A stretch of DNA of 64,000 nt from Bradyrhizobium embrapense (GCF_001189235.2 NZ_LFIP02000001.1:868001-932000), one strand, 5' to 3'. Shown: positions 26,554-35,376, counted from the first letter of the stretch. A program made the numbers and translations. The notes: generated by a model from the sequence alone, not told the origin.

Positions 26554-26945
26554 ATGCTTACGGACATCGTGATCGCGATCATATGCGTGGCCTTGTACTG
26601 GCGCTTCGCTGATCCCTTCGGCGAGCAACGACGTACAGTCACGGCTTGGGGGACCGTCATCGATTTGCCCATGAGGGAATAGCGAGGCGCGTGCCGCACC
26701 CGCAAATTCGATTTCAGACAGCAGACGGCCAGGAAGTGACTTTTATCTCGCAGGTGGGTTCGAGCGTCGCACTCTGGCCCATTGGTTGTCAGACGCGGAT
26801 CACATATGACCCGAGCGATCCGCAGAATGCTGACATCAAACCCTCCGCAGGCCTAAAGATGCTTTGGCTCATTGGCGCAATTGTCGCCACGACCGTGGTG
26901 CTGCGCGTAGCCCTGGAAGCCATGGGGCTGCAGTTCGCGCACTAG
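26554..26945 (+). pseudogene. DUF3592 membrane protein gene broken by a frameshift
   Basis: Frame 1 from the ATG at 26554 reads MLTDIVIAIICVALYWRFAD and on to GTVIDLPMRE before a TAG at 26680-26682. The adjacent frame then continues GIARRVPHPQIRFQTADGQE, followed by VTFISQVGSS, YDPSDPQNADI and a C-terminal membrane helix (LWLIGAIVATTVVLRVALEA), ending at 26945. Together they make one DUF3592-like protein: a helix, a GTVxD strand, a xVRFxTxDGxxVxF domain, YDPxxP and a helix. A single-base shift near 26680 splits it. The C-terminal half alone could only start at a TTG (26646). A sequencing error is possible. Confidence 0.6.
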
Positions 26946-27011
26946 GCGGCCAAATCCAAAGCTTGGTGTTGACGGCCGCGGTTGCAATCCCGTGCAAGCC
27001 CGCCGCCCGTC

Positions 27012-27365
27012 TCACACCACCTTCCGTGGCGCCGCCGTCGCCGCATCGCCCGTGTTCGGCGTTCCCGTCGGCTCGATCAGCAGCAGATGCACCTCTTCCC
27101 GCGCGACGGGCCGATGCTCGACGCCCTTCGGCACGATGTACATCTGGCCGGGATGCAGCGTCACGGTGCGGTCGCGCAGCTCGATGTCGAGCACGCCTTT
27201 CAGCACGAGGAAGAAGTCGTCCGTGTCGTCGTGCTTGTGCCAGACGAACTCGCCCTGCACCTTCACCACCATGACGTCGCAGGCGTTGAATTGCGCCACC
27301 GTGCGCGGCGACCAGTGATCGGTGAATGTCGAGAGTTTCTGCGAAAGATCGATCGCGCCGCTCAT
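27012..27365 (-). CDS. Cupin-domain protein
   Basis: A 117-residue single-cupin protein. Cupin motif 1 is visible as FVWHKHDDTDDFFLVLKG (His-x-His and Glu/Asp metal ligands) and motif 2 as GQMYIVPKGVEHRPVA (final His ligand). The fold binds a divalent metal; the closest look is of small sugar- or mannose-isomerase-like cupins of unknown function. The start at 27365 follows GGAGG. It lies 57 bp after a DUF2934 gene on the same strand and may share its transcript and the EcfG-like promoter upstream of that gene. Confidence 0.87.
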   Translation of the reverse strand: MSGAIDLSQKLSTFTDHWSPRTVAQFNACDVMVVKVQGEFVWHKHDDTDDFFLVLKGVLDIELRDRTVTLHPGQMYIVPKGVEHRPVAREEVHLLLIEPTGTPNTGDAATAAPRKVV

Positions 27366-27422
27366 GATGCCTCCGGGTCCGGGCCAGTCTGCCGGGCTCG
27401 TTAGCTCAGCCGCGCGACGCAC

Positions 27423-27632
27423 TCAATGCACGCCCCTCAGCTTCTCCGGATATGGTGTCGGCCCGTTGTGCCCGTTGATCTCGCAATGCGCTTCACCGTT
27501 GGCGGCCTTGCGCTCCAGCAACTCCCGCTCAGCCTTGTACCAGAGTTGATCCATCTGGCCCGGCGGTTCCCCGGCGTCCTTCCACAATTCGTAGGCGCGG
27601 GTCCTAATCTCCTGCTCGGTCGGGCCTGTCAT
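27423..27632 (-). CDS. DUF2934 protein
   Basis: A 69-residue protein with the DUF2934 pattern at its N-terminus: EQEIRTRAYELWKDAGEPPG, followed by LWYKAERELLE. The family is small, soluble and of unknown function, and is common in Rhizobiales. The ATG at 27632 lies eight bases after GAGGGA; the five extra codons of the longer frame begin with TTG and overlap that site. It is the first gene of a probable pair with a cupin gene. A near-consensus stress promoter is at 27675-27699. Confidence 0.85.
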   Translation of the reverse strand: MTGPTEQEIRTRAYELWKDAGEPPGQMDQLWYKAERELLERKAANGEAHCEINGHNGPTPYPEKLRGVH

Positions 27633-27674
27633 GGGCGGCTCCCTCAATTTGAGACATCAAACTGTTTGGAGTGG

Positions 27675-27699
27675 AACTGCCAGCATAGCGCAAGGTTCC
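27675..27699 (-). promoter_or_regulatory. EcfG-like promoter upstream of the DUF2934 gene
   Basis: On the minus strand the sequence is GGAAC (27699-27695), 16 bases, AGTT (27678-27675). It differs from the EcfG consensus (GGAAC, 16-17 bases, CGTT) only at the first base of the -10 part. It would give a leader of about 35-40 bases before the ATG at 27632. The match is weaker than that at 5646-5671 and could be chance. Confidence 0.35.
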
Positions 27700-28143
27700 A
27701 ACGCGCGCGAGATCGCCGCACTGCTATCGCACCGTCTGGGTACAAGCGCCGCTGCGCGGGCCATCTGCCGGAAACTGCATTTGATTTGAGCGCGCGAACA
27801 ATGGCCCCAGAGGAGAAGGTCCGGTGCATATCCAGGTCAACAAGGGTGCCTTGGTTCCCCGCGCCAAATGCGGTCGCCGACAGGCGCGCCGGTGTTGTGC
27901 AGGCAACCTACCCCTTCCGAGGTATGAAACCTTTGCGCGCTTCTGCAGACTTAAGAATATCAGGATTTTGCCGTGACCTTCCTGGGGCTAGAGACAACGC
28001 CGCTCGCATGTATTTTAAGCGGGCGGCGTTGGACTTTCAGGCAGGTCGCGTTCCCCATTACCGACCGCGAGATCCGTTGCTCAGCGCGAGCTTGCGGTGC
28101 AGAAATCGAGCGCAAGGCCGATCGTCTCGGCGCGCCGCGCGCC
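27700..28143. other. Intergenic region without a recognised gene; hairpin downstream of gor
   Basis: No convincing ORF was found in this stretch. It holds one clear hairpin: AACGCCGCTCGC (27996-28007) pairs with GCGGGCGGCGTT (28019-28030) with one G-T wobble around an A/T-rich 11-base loop. It lies about 115 bases beyond the gor stop (28144) in the direction of gor transcription and may be its terminator, although no strong U-run follows. Confidence 0.4.
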
Positions 28144-29529
28144 CTACTCCGCCGCCTGGCGGACGTGGCGCGCGGATGGCGTCCGCATCGTCACCAGCTC
28201 TTCGGAGGCGGTCGGATGCAGCGCGACGGTGGCGTCGAAGTCCGCCTTGGTCGCCTTCATCTTCACGGCGATCGCAACCGCCTGGGTGATCTCGGCGGCG
28301 CAATCGCCGACGATGTGGCAGCCGAGCACGCGGTCGCTTGCCCCGTCGACCACGAGTTTCATCAGCACGCGGGTGTCGCGGCCGGACATCGTCGCCTTGA
28401 TCGGGCGGAAATCGGTTTTGTAGATGTCGACGTGGCTGTACTGCGCCCGCGCCTCTTCCTCCGTGAGGCCGACGGTGCCGACCTCCGGCTGCGAGAACAC
28501 CGCGGTCGGGATCGTGGCATGGTCGACCTGCACCGGGCGCTTGCCGAACACGGTGTCGGCGAAGGCATGGCCCTCGCGGATCGCGACCGGCGTGAGATTG
28601 GTGCGGTGGGTGACGTCGCCGACCGCGTAGATGTTGTCGACCGAGGTCTTCGACCAGCCGTCGACCTGGATGCCGCCATTGGCGGGATTGATGGCAACGC
28701 CGGCGGTCTCAAGCCCGAGATTGGCGACGTTGGGATGCCGGCCGATCGCGAACATCACCTGGTCGGAGGCGATGCTGGAGCCGCTCGACAGATGGGTCGT
28801 GTAATCCTTGCCGTGCCTGTCGACCTTCGCCACCGTGCAGCCGGTGATGATGGTGATGCCGCGCTTCTCCATCTCGGCGCGGACATGCTTGCGTACGTCC
28901 TCGTCGAAGCCGCGCAGGATGTTGTCGCCGCGGTAGACCACGGTGACGTCGGAGCCGTAGCCGGCGAAGATGCCGGCGAATTCCAGCGCGATGTAGCCGC
29001 CGCCCTGGATCACGATCCGCTTCGGCAGCTCATTCAGGTGAAACGCCTCGTTGGACGACATCACGTGCTCGATGCCGGGCACGATCGGCCCGTGGTTGGG
29101 CGCGCCGCCGGTCGCGATCAGGATGTACTTTGCTGTGACCTTCTCGCCAGTGGCGAGGCGCAGCGTGTGGGCGTCCTCGAGCACCGCGCGGGTCTTCACG
29201 ATCTTCGCGCCCGATTTCTCGACATTGGTGGTGTAGGCGGCCTCGAGCCGGGCTATCTCCTTATCCTTGTTGGCGACGAGCGTCGCCCAGTCGAACGAGA
29301 CCTGGCCGATGCTCCAGCCGAAGCCGGCCGCGTCCTCGATCTCCTGGTGGACATGGCTGCCGATCACGAACAGCTTCTTCGGCACGCAGCCGCGGATCAC
29401 GCAGGTGCCGCCCATCCGGTACTCTTCGGCGACCATGACCTTGGCGCCATAATTGGCCGCGATGCGGGCGGCACGAACGCCGCCCGAACCACCACCGATG
29501 ACAAACAGGTCGACGTCAAACTCGGCCAT
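28144..29529 (-). CDS. gor: Glutathione-disulfide reductase
   Basis: A 461-residue class I pyridine nucleotide-disulfide oxidoreductase that regenerates reduced glutathione with NADPH. The FAD site is FVIGGGSGGVRAAR; the redox-active disulfide is Cys43-Cys48 in GGTCVIRGCVPKK. The NADPH-binding region has IQGGGYIALEFAGIFAGYG, and the C-terminal dimer domain carries the active-site His in ALHPTASEELV. The length is standard. It is divergent to nothing close by: its upstream neighbour on the same strand is a DUF2059 gene 67 bp away, with a 10-bp-stem hairpin between them. Confidence 0.95.
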   Translation of the reverse strand: MAEFDVDLFVIGGGSGGVRAARIAANYGAKVMVAEEYRMGGTCVIRGCVPKKLFVIGSHVHQEIEDAAGFGWSIGQVSFDWATLVANKDKEIARLEAAYTTNVEKSGAKIVKTRAVLEDAHTLRLATGEKVTAKYILIATGGAPNHGPIVPGIEHVMSSNEAFHLNELPKRIVIQGGGYIALEFAGIFAGYGSDVTVVYRGDNILRGFDEDVRKHVRAEMEKRGITIITGCTVAKVDRHGKDYTTHLSSGSSIASDQVMFAIGRHPNVANLGLETAGVAINPANGGIQVDGWSKTSVDNIYAVGDVTHRTNLTPVAIREGHAFADTVFGKRPVQVDHATIPTAVFSQPEVGTVGLTEEEARAQYSHVDIYKTDFRPIKATMSGRDTRVLMKLVVDGASDRVLGCHIVGDCAAEITQAVAIAVKMKATKADFDATVALHPTASEELVTMRTPSARHVRQAAE

Positions 29530-29547
29530 GGCAACCCCTCTCTTCCC

Positions 29548-29571
29548 CCTCGCCCCGCAAACGGGGCGAGG
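29548..29571 (-). terminator. Strong hairpin between the DUF2059 gene and gor
   Basis: CCTCGCCCCG (29548-29557) and CGGGGCGAGG (29562-29571) make a perfect 10-bp GC-rich stem with loop CAAA. It lies between the stop of the DUF2059 gene and the start of gor, both on the minus strand. It has no U-run after it, so it may act as a pause or mRNA-end stabiliser rather than a full terminator. Confidence 0.45.
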
Positions 29572-29596
29572 TCACACGCGGCGCTCCGAAAACGCG

Positions 29597-30130
29597 TCAG
29601 ATATCCTTGCCGCGCTTCTTCATCTCGGCCTTGAACTGGCCGTTGACGATCACGCCGAACTGCTGCGCCCACTGCTGCATATATTGCAGCGATCCGTTGA
29701 TTGCCGTGGGCTCCGCGGTCAAAAGTTTCTGACCGAGCGGTGTCTTGTAGAAGGTCACGAGATCCTTCAGCTCCTGCTCGGTGAACTCGGCGGCGTAGAT
29801 CTGCGCCATGCCTTCGCCGATCTCCTTCTCGCCGCCCGCGAACTGCTTGGCGACGACCAGCGCCACCTCGTCGAGGTCCTTCTGGTAGTTCAGATACTGC
29901 TGCAGCAGGCCGGTCTTGGTCTTCTCGATGATTCCCGGAACGGCGCCGGAATACATCACCGCCACGTTCTTCATGGCCAGGATTTCCTTGGCGTAGCCGA
30001 TCGCCGCGGGCGTCGACTGCTTGACCTTGGGCATCGGCGGCAGCTGCTGCTGCGCCATCGCCGGTGCGGCCGCGAGCGCGAGGCCAGCCGCCAGGGCCGC
30101 TGCCGACAAAAGTCCCGAAAAACGCTTCAT
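29597..30130 (-). CDS. Exported DUF2059 protein
   Basis: A 177-residue protein with a signal peptide (MKRFSGLLSAAALAAGLALAAAPAMA, cleavage after about residue 26). The mature part contains the helical DUF2059 domain: KTGLLQQYLNYQKDLDEVALVV and IYAAEFTEQELKDLVTFYKTP, followed by GQKLLTAEP. The family occurs widely in proteobacteria and its role is unknown; the protein should be periplasmic. It lies 23 bp after rpiA and before gor on the same strand. Confidence 0.87.
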   Translation of the reverse strand: MKRFSGLLSAAALAAGLALAAAPAMAQQQLPPMPKVKQSTPAAIGYAKEILAMKNVAVMYSGAVPGIIEKTKTGLLQQYLNYQKDLDEVALVVAKQFAGGEKEIGEGMAQIYAAEFTEQELKDLVTFYKTPLGQKLLTAEPTAINGSLQYMQQWAQQFGVIVNGQFKAEMKKRGKDI

Positions 30131-30153
30131 TCCAAGTCTCCTTGCTTGCGGCG

Positions 30154-30852
30154 CTATCGCCGTTCAACAACCCGAATTCCCTGTGCGCCGGCCAGCACGG
30201 CGACGCTGCCGAGGCCAATGAACAGACCATGTTCAACCACGCCCGGAATCACGCTGAGCAAACCGGCGAGACGCGGCGGGTCGCCGATCCGGCCGAGATG
30301 CGCATCGACGATCCAGTGGCCGCCATCGGTGACAAAAACGTGACCGTCCTTGCCCTTGCGGACGATCATCTGGCCGGACACGCCGGCCTCGGCGAACGCC
30401 CGCGCCATGGCGGCCTTCGTCGCGGCGAGCCCGAACGGGATCACCTCGACCGGCAGCGGAAAGCGGCCGAGCACGTCGACCCATTTGCTGTCGTCGGCGA
30501 TCACGATCATGCGATCACTGGCGGCCGCCACGATCTTCTCGCGCAGCAGCGCGCCGCCGCCGCCCTTGATCAGATTGAGCGCGGGGTCGATCTCGTCGGC
30601 GCCGTCGATGGTGAGGTCGAGGTGATCGATCTCGTCCAACGTGGTCAGCGGGACGCCGCAGCGGATCGCGTCCGCGCGGGTGGCCTCCGAGGTCGGCACG
30701 CCGATCACCTTCATGCCTGATCGGACCTTCTCGCCGAGCAGTTCGACGAAATGCTTGGCGGTCGACCCGGTGCCGAGCCCGAGCTTCATGCCGTCGCGCA
30801 CCTCTTCGAGCGCGCGCGCCGCCGCCTGGCGTTTCAGTGCGTCCATGTCCAC
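30154..30852 (-). CDS. rpiA: Ribose-5-phosphate isomerase A
   Basis: A 232-residue enzyme of the pentose phosphate pathway that interconverts ribose 5-phosphate and ribulose 5-phosphate. The conserved parts are [19 protein letters not shown] (phosphate binding), [20 protein letters not shown] with the catalytic acidic residues, and the catalytic Lys region [12 protein letters not shown]. The C-terminus is a little longer than usual. It precedes the DUF2059 gene and gor on the same strand; these may be co-transcribed. Confidence 0.95.
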   Translation of the reverse strand: MDMDALKRQAAARALEEVRDGMKLGLGTGSTAKHFVELLGEKVRSGMKVIGVPTSEATRADAIRCGVPLTTLDEIDHLDLTIDGADEIDPALNLIKGGGGALLREKIVAAASDRMIVIADDSKWVDVLGRFPLPVEVIPFGLAATKAAMARAFAEAGVSGQMIVRKGKDGHVFVTDGGHWIVDAHLGRIGDPPRLAGLLSVIPGVVEHGLFIGLGSVAVLAGAQGIRVVERR

Positions 30853-30925
30853 GGCCGATAGCCCCTCGGTTGTCCGTTACGGGCGCGCCCTCGGGCGGCC
30901 CGGCGGGCGCATATCTAACCTCGAT

Positions 30926-31792
30926 TCACGGGCAGGAATAGCGCCATCCGGGCCAGTCTTTAGGCCGAAACGGCGTCCATCGCGGCCAAAATCGCCGCAA
31001 AACGGTCCTCGACCTCGGCCCGCATCCCGGGATGGTGAAAACATAGAGCTGGTCGTCGTGAATGGCGCGCATCACGCGGGCCGCAACCGAGGCCGGGTCG
31101 AGACCGGCCTCGAGACGCCGCGCGATCTCGGCGACGAGCGCCGCTGCCGGGCTGTCAGGGGCAAGCTGGCGCGCCGGGCCGTACTGGGCCGGGCGATTGC
31201 GCCCGCTCTCGCCGATCCGGGTCCGCACATAGCTCGGACAAAGCACGCTGACGCCGATCCCGAGCGGCGCCAGTTGCGCCGAAAGCCCTTCGGACAGGCT
31301 GACGACGGCGAATTTGGTCGCCGAATACGGGCTGACGCCGAGCCCGGCATTCATCCCGGCCATCGACGCGGTGTTGACGATATGGCCGCCCTCGCCGTGC
31401 GCGCGGATGTGCGGCAGGAAGCTCCTGACGCCGTGCACGACGCCCATCAGGTTGACGTCGATCACCCAGCGCCAGTCGTCGACCGAGATCGGGTCGATGC
31501 CGCCACCGGCCGCGACGCCGGCATTGTTGCAGACGACGTGCACGTTGCCGAATGCGCGGAACGATGCCTTTGCCGCGCGGTCGAGGCTTGCGGGATCGGC
31601 AACGTCGCAGACGACGCCATGGACATCCGCCCCGCCGGCCCGCAGCGCATCGACGGCCTTGTCGAGCGCGCCGGTTTCGATGTCGGCGAGCATCACCTTC
31701 ATGCCCTCGCGCGCGAACGCGGTTGCCATGGCGAGGCCAATTCCGCTGGCCGCACCGGTGACAAAAGCGGCTTTTCCGGCAAGTTCCCGCAC
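30926..31792 (-). CDS. Short-chain dehydrogenase/reductase with frameshifted C-terminus
   Basis: A 288-residue oxidoreductase: TGAASGIGLAMA cofactor motif, Asp in LADIE (NAD preference), CNNAGVA, catalytic Ser in NTASMAG and Tyr-x3-Lys in YSATKFAV. The last part of the open frame (after YVFTIPGCGPRSRTVL) is arginine/proline/tryptophan-rich and unlike the family. The neighbouring frame reads HPGMRAEVEDRFAAILAAMD and AVSA before a TAA at 30960-30962, which is the normal ending of this family. One missing C at about 31034 would explain it. The protein as written is probably functional in its core but carries an altered tail, or the base is a sequencing error. Confidence 0.83.
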   Translation of the reverse strand: MRELAGKAAFVTGAASGIGLAMATAFAREGMKVMLADIETGALDKAVDALRAGGADVHGVVCDVADPASLDRAAKASFRAFGNVHVVCNNAGVAAGGGIDPISVDDWRWVIDVNLMGVVHGVRSFLPHIRAHGEGGHIVNTASMAGMNAGLGVSPYSATKFAVVSLSEGLSAQLAPLGIGVSVLCPSYVRTRIGESGRNRPAQYGPARQLAPDSPAAALVAEIARRLEAGLDPASVAARVMRAIHDDQLYVFTIPGCGPRSRTVLRRFWPRWTPFRPKDWPGWRYSCP

Positions 31793-31866
31793 CCGAGCCT
31801 CCCTTTTTTGCGCGACACTAGCATCTTCGCTTGCATCGTGCCGCGCTGCCCGATAGCCAGAAACAG

Positions 31867-32547
31867 ATGTCTGCCTCCTCTCCCCGCATCATCGTGTTCG
31901 ATCTCGACGGCACGCTGGTCGACACCGCGCCTGACCTGATCAGTGCGCTGAACCATGTGCTCGACCGCGAAGGCCTGCGGCCGGTGCCGTTGTCGGCGGC
32001 CCGCAACATGATCGGTGCAGGCGCGCGCAAGCTGCTCGAGCGCGGGCTCGAGGTCGACGGACGCGCGGTCAGCCTCGCCGACCTCGATCGTCTGACCGCG
32101 GATTTCATCGACTATTACGCCGAGCACATCGTCGACGGCTCGCGACCTTTCGACGGGTTAGAGGCCGCGCTCGATCGGCTGGAAGCCAAGGGCCATCGCT
32201 TCGCGGTCTGCACCAACAAGCTGGAGTGGCTGTCGAAGCTGCTGCTCGACCGGCTCGGCCTGACACCGCGCTTTGCCGCGATCTGCGGCCAGGACACGTT
32301 CGGCATCGCCAAGCCCGATCCGGCCTTCCTGCGCGAGACGGTCGCCCGCGCCGGCGGAAAGCTGCCCGGCGCCATCATGGTCGGCGATGCCGGTCCCGAC
32401 GTCGGGGTCGCCCGGCGCGCCAGCGTCCCGGTGATTGGCGTCGATTTCGGCTATACCGACGTGCCGATGACCGAGCTGAAGCCGGACCGGCTGATCAGCC
32501 ATATGCGCGACCTGCCGGACGCCGTCGCCAGCCTCGGCGCCGCATAA
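31867..32547 (+). CDS. gph: Phosphoglycolate phosphatase (HAD family)
   Basis: A 226-residue HAD hydrolase. Motif I is VFDLDGTLVDTAPDL (nucleophile Asp), motif II CTNK, motif III the Lys of FGIAKPDPAFL and motif IV VGDAGPDVGVARRA. The cap domain and the PDL after motif I fit phosphoglycolate phosphatase, which removes 2-phosphoglycolate formed by DNA repair or Rubisco oxygenation. The ATG at 31867 gives MSASSPRIIVFDLDG; the TTG at 31831 is less likely. The gene is divergent from the short-chain dehydrogenase gene, 74 bp between the starts. Confidence 0.9.
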   Translation: MSASSPRIIVFDLDGTLVDTAPDLISALNHVLDREGLRPVPLSAARNMIGAGARKLLERGLEVDGRAVSLADLDRLTADFIDYYAEHIVDGSRPFDGLEAALDRLEAKGHRFAVCTNKLEWLSKLLLDRLGLTPRFAAICGQDTFGIAKPDPAFLRETVARAGGKLPGAIMVGDAGPDVGVARRASVPVIGVDFGYTDVPMTELKPDRLISHMRDLPDAVASLGAA

Positions 32548-32707
32548 GATTTTCGCAACGCATTGATATCAAATAGATATATTTTGCCATGCGAATTTTC
32601 CATTAACCATCCCTTAACGAACAGACCTACCGCTGTTGCACCTCTGTTCCGACGCTCTTATGGTCGCCCCGGGGATTGTGGCTGATTGCCGCAGTAGAGT
32701 GTGGATC

Positions 32708-33175
32708 ATGCGTCGTATCATCGTGTTCGCGGCCGCCGGGCTGAGCTTGGCCGGCTGCTCTTCGTTCTCATTGGATTCGTTCAAGTCGGCACCGCCGCCG
32801 ATGCAGGTGCAGCTGGATTCGGCGCCGCAAGGCGCCGACGCCGTGACCTCGCTCGGACCGGGCTGCAAGACGCCCTGCACCGTGTCGGTCCCGGCGCCGG
32901 AGGCCAACTTTGCCGTCACCTTCAACATGCCGAAGTTCCAGCCGGCGACGGTGCCGGTGACCGTGACCCGGACGCCGGGCGACTTCACCAGCCCGGCCAC
33001 CACCACGCTCGATCCGAGCCCGGTGTTCGCCGAGTTGCAACCCGCCGGTCCGCCGCCGCGCGGGCACAAGGCGATGCGGCCGAAAAAGAAGAAGCCGAGG
33101 CCGGCTGCCGCTGCGGCGCCTGCCGCCGCTCCGGACGCCGCGGCACCGCCGCCGGCCGCCGCGCCCACGCGCTGA
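32708..33175 (+). CDS. Small lipoprotein with Ala/Pro/Lys-rich tail
   Basis: A 155-residue lipoprotein: the signal MRRIIVFAAAGLSLAGC ends in lipobox LAGC, so Cys17 should carry lipid. A short beta-rich domain (about 30-105: QVQLDSAPQGADAVTSLGPG, then CKTPCTVSVPA) looks like a PEGA-type domain. The tail is low in complexity (KKKKPRPAAAAAPAAAP). It probably sits in the periplasmic face of a membrane. Its role is unknown. It is followed by a clear terminator (33219-33242). The leader 32548-32707 is AT-rich (TTGATATCAAATAGATATAT) and may hold its promoter. Confidence 0.82.
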   Translation: MRRIIVFAAAGLSLAGCSSFSLDSFKSAPPPMQVQLDSAPQGADAVTSLGPGCKTPCTVSVPAPEANFAVTFNMPKFQPATVPVTVTRTPGDFTSPATTTLDPSPVFAELQPAGPPPRGHKAMRPKKKKPRPAAAAAPAAAPDAAAPPPAAAPTR

Positions 33176-33218
33176 CGCGCAGCGCTGCGCGCATCTGATC
33201 GAGATTGCACTGCACAAG

Positions 33219-33242
33219 AGCCCGGCCCAAAGCCGGGTTTTT
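33219..33242 (+). terminator. Intrinsic terminator after the lipoprotein gene
   Basis: CCCGGC (33221-33226) and GCCGGG (33232-33237) form a GC stem around CCAAA, followed directly by TTTTT (33238-33242). It lies 44 bases after the lipoprotein stop codon and is a standard Rho-independent terminator. The rest of the gap to moaA (to 33454) holds no gene that I can see. Confidence 0.8.
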
Positions 33243-33454
33243 GGTTTTGGTGGAGACACATCGGCGATTGCGATCATGCATCGCGCGATCTGTCTCACCT
33301 ATCGCTTTGCAATTGGCTTCGCAGGTTGCGGATCATCCATTGGAACGCATTGTGACGGCGTGCCAACATGCATAGATTGCGCGTGCGGGGCCCGTCACGG
33401 CCCGGCGCTCCGGGAACGCCTTGATTGAAGGCTTGGCTTGAAGGCTTGGGTTGA

Positions 33455-34489
33455 ATGAACGGATCCACGCAGGCTCATTCCGACACGCTGTTTCGTCCGA
33501 TGACCGATCCGTTCGGCCGGACGATCCGTTACCTGCGCGTCTCCGTCACCGACCGCTGCGACCTGCGCTGCTTCTATTGCATGTCGGAAGACATGACCTT
33601 CCTGCCGAAGGCCGACCTCTTGACGCTGGAAGAGCTCGACCGTCTGTGCTCGGCCTTCGTCGCCAAGGGCGTGCGCAAGATCCGCCTCACCGGCGGCGAG
33701 CCGCTGGTCCGCCGCAATGTGATGGGCCTGGTGCGCTCGCTGTCTCGCCACCTTTCGACCGGCGCGCTCGATGAATTGACGCTGACCACCAACGGTTCGC
33801 AGCTCGCGCGCTTCGCGCAGGAGCTGGCCGACTGCGGCGTGCGCCGCGTCAACGTCTCGCTCGACACGCTCGATCCCGTAAAATTCCGGGCCATCACCCG
33901 CTGGGGCGACATCGACAAGGTGCTGTCGGGCATCGAGGCGGCGCGATCCGCCGGGCTTGCGGTCAAGATCAACGCGGTCGCGCTGAAGAACATGAACGAG
34001 GACGAGATCCCTGCGCTGATGGAATGGGCGCACGGCAAGGGCATGGGCCTGACCTTGATCGAGGTGATGCCGATGGGCGACATCGGCGAAGGCCGCATCG
34101 ATCAGTACGTTCCGCTGTCGCTGCTGCGCGCGAGGCTCGAGAAGCACTACACGCTGACCGATCTTGCCGACGACACCGGCGGCCCTGCCCGCTATGTCCG
34201 GGTTGCCGAAACCGGCGGCAAGCTCGGCTTCATCACGCCGATGACCCACAATTTCTGCGAATCCTGCAACCGGGTGCGGATCACCTGCACCGGCACGCTG
34301 CACACCTGCCTCGGCCATGAGGACGCCTCCGATCTGCGCCGGCCGCTGCGCGCCTCCGACGACAACGATCTGCTGTCGGCGGCCATCGACCGGGCCATCG
34401 GTCTGAAGCCGAAGGGGCACGATTTCATCATCGACCGCCGTCACAACCGCCCGAGCGTCAGCCGCCACATGAGCGTCACCGGCGGCTAG
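33455..34489 (+). CDS. moaA: GTP 3',8-cyclase (molybdopterin biosynthesis)
   Basis: A 344-residue radical-SAM enzyme for the first step of molybdenum cofactor synthesis. The SAM cluster motif is Cys35-x3-Cys39-x2-Cys42 in [12 protein letters not shown]. The second iron-sulfur cluster near the C-terminus is in [32 protein letters not shown] and NVSLDTLDP are present. The usual C-terminal GG needed for activation is there (SVTGG). The frame starts at an ATG; a later start at [15 protein letters not shown] (codon 16) would also fit the family. The gene stands alone. Confidence 0.95.
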   Translation: MNGSTQAHSDTLFRPMTDPFGRTIRYLRVSVTDRCDLRCFYCMSEDMTFLPKADLLTLEELDRLCSAFVAKGVRKIRLTGGEPLVRRNVMGLVRSLSRHLSTGALDELTLTTNGSQLARFAQELADCGVRRVNVSLDTLDPVKFRAITRWGDIDKVLSGIEAARSAGLAVKINAVALKNMNEDEIPALMEWAHGKGMGLTLIEVMPMGDIGEGRIDQYVPLSLLRARLEKHYTLTDLADDTGGPARYVRVAETGGKLGFITPMTHNFCESCNRVRITCTGTLHTCLGHEDASDLRRPLRASDDNDLLSAAIDRAIGLKPKGHDFIIDRRHNRPSVSRHMSVTGG

Positions 34490-34836
34490 TCCAAAGCCGC
34501 TGCCAACGCCGGCGCCGTCCCCCGATTACCAAGGCGGGACAACGATTTGCCGCGGCGTCAATTTGCCCATTTTCCGATTGACGGCGTTCCGCGGCGCTGA
34601 TTTGGTGCCCCGGCTTTCACGCTCGCCTGGCCGGATAGGCCGCTGCCCCCTGTCGGCACCTGCCGACGATCCGGCAGCCAAGAGCACCAACAACGGCGGA
34701 AGCGGATTTTCGGGGGAGGACGATCGCTTGCAACTGCTCCTGAAGGTGAGCCGTGGCTCCGTGCGCGTGCGTGCGGCGGCCAGATGATGCTTGAGAAGAT
34801 ATTCGGCGCGCGAATCGCGCGACCTTGGAGATCGTG
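34490..34836. other. Intergenic leader before the TRAP permease genes, with a dyad
   Basis: No gene was recognised in these 347 bases. One notable dyad is CGTCAAT (34556-34562) with ATTGACG (34577-34583), flanked by two copies of CCGCGG (34550-34555 and 34589-34594) that can pair with each other. It could form an RNA hairpin in the leader of dctQM or serve as a protein site. The GGAG before the dctQ start lies at 34827-34830. Confidence 0.4.
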
Positions 34837-35376
34837 ATGCGCCCAATGTTGGCACTGAGTCAGGCCATCGACCGACTCAACGAGAAGATCGGCTATGTCT
34901 GCAATCTGCTCGTGCTGATCGCCTGCCTGGTCAGCGCCGGCAATGCCATGATCCGCTACGCGTTCAGCTACTCCTCGAACGGCTGGCTCGAGGCGCAGTG
35001 GTACATGTTCGCGATCCTCGTGATGTTCGGCGCCTCCTACACCTTCAAGCGCAACGAGCATGTCCGTGTCGAGATCCTCTATCTGATGCTGTCCGAACGC
35101 GGCCAGCTCTGGCTCGACCTGATCGGCACGTTGTTCTTCCTGATCCCGTCCTGCCTGCTGCTGGCCTATCTGTCCTGGCCGTTCTTCTACCAGGCCTATG
35201 CGGTCGGCGAGATGAGCGGCAATGCCGGCGGCCTCTTACGCTGGCCGATCAAGTTCGTTATCCCGTCCGGCTTCGTGATGCTTGCGTTACAGGGCGTCTC
35301 CGAGGTGATCAAGCGGATCGCCGCGCTGCAAGGCTATGTGACGATCGACGCGAAGTACGAGAGGCCGACGCAATGA
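34837..35376 (+). CDS. dctQ: TRAP transporter small permease (DctQ type)
   Basis: A 179-residue membrane protein with four hydrophobic segments and the DctQ features: NGWLEAQWYMFAILVMFGAS and FKRNEHVRVEILY. It forms the small membrane subunit of a TRAP transporter, which imports organic acids together with sodium ions. I chose the ATG at 34837, six bases after GGAG, over TTG 34825 and GTG 34834. Its stop overlaps the start of the large subunit (ATGA). No binding-protein gene lies beside it. Two such genes are 11-13 kb away (48022 and 49360). Confidence 0.92.
   Translation: MRPMLALSQAIDRLNEKIGYVCNLLVLIACLVSAGNAMIRYAFSYSSNGWLEAQWYMFAILVMFGASYTFKRNEHVRVEILYLMLSERGQLWLDLIGTLFFLIPSCLLLAYLSWPFFYQAYAVGEMSGNAGGLLRWPIKFVIPSGFVMLALQGVSEVIKRIAALQGYVTIDAKYERPTQ

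Noticed and set aside
27424..28290. A long plus-strand frame across the DUF2934 gene and the intergenic region
   Set aside because: It runs antisense to DUF2934 and gor, starts at a non-ATG codon and shows no recognisable domain.
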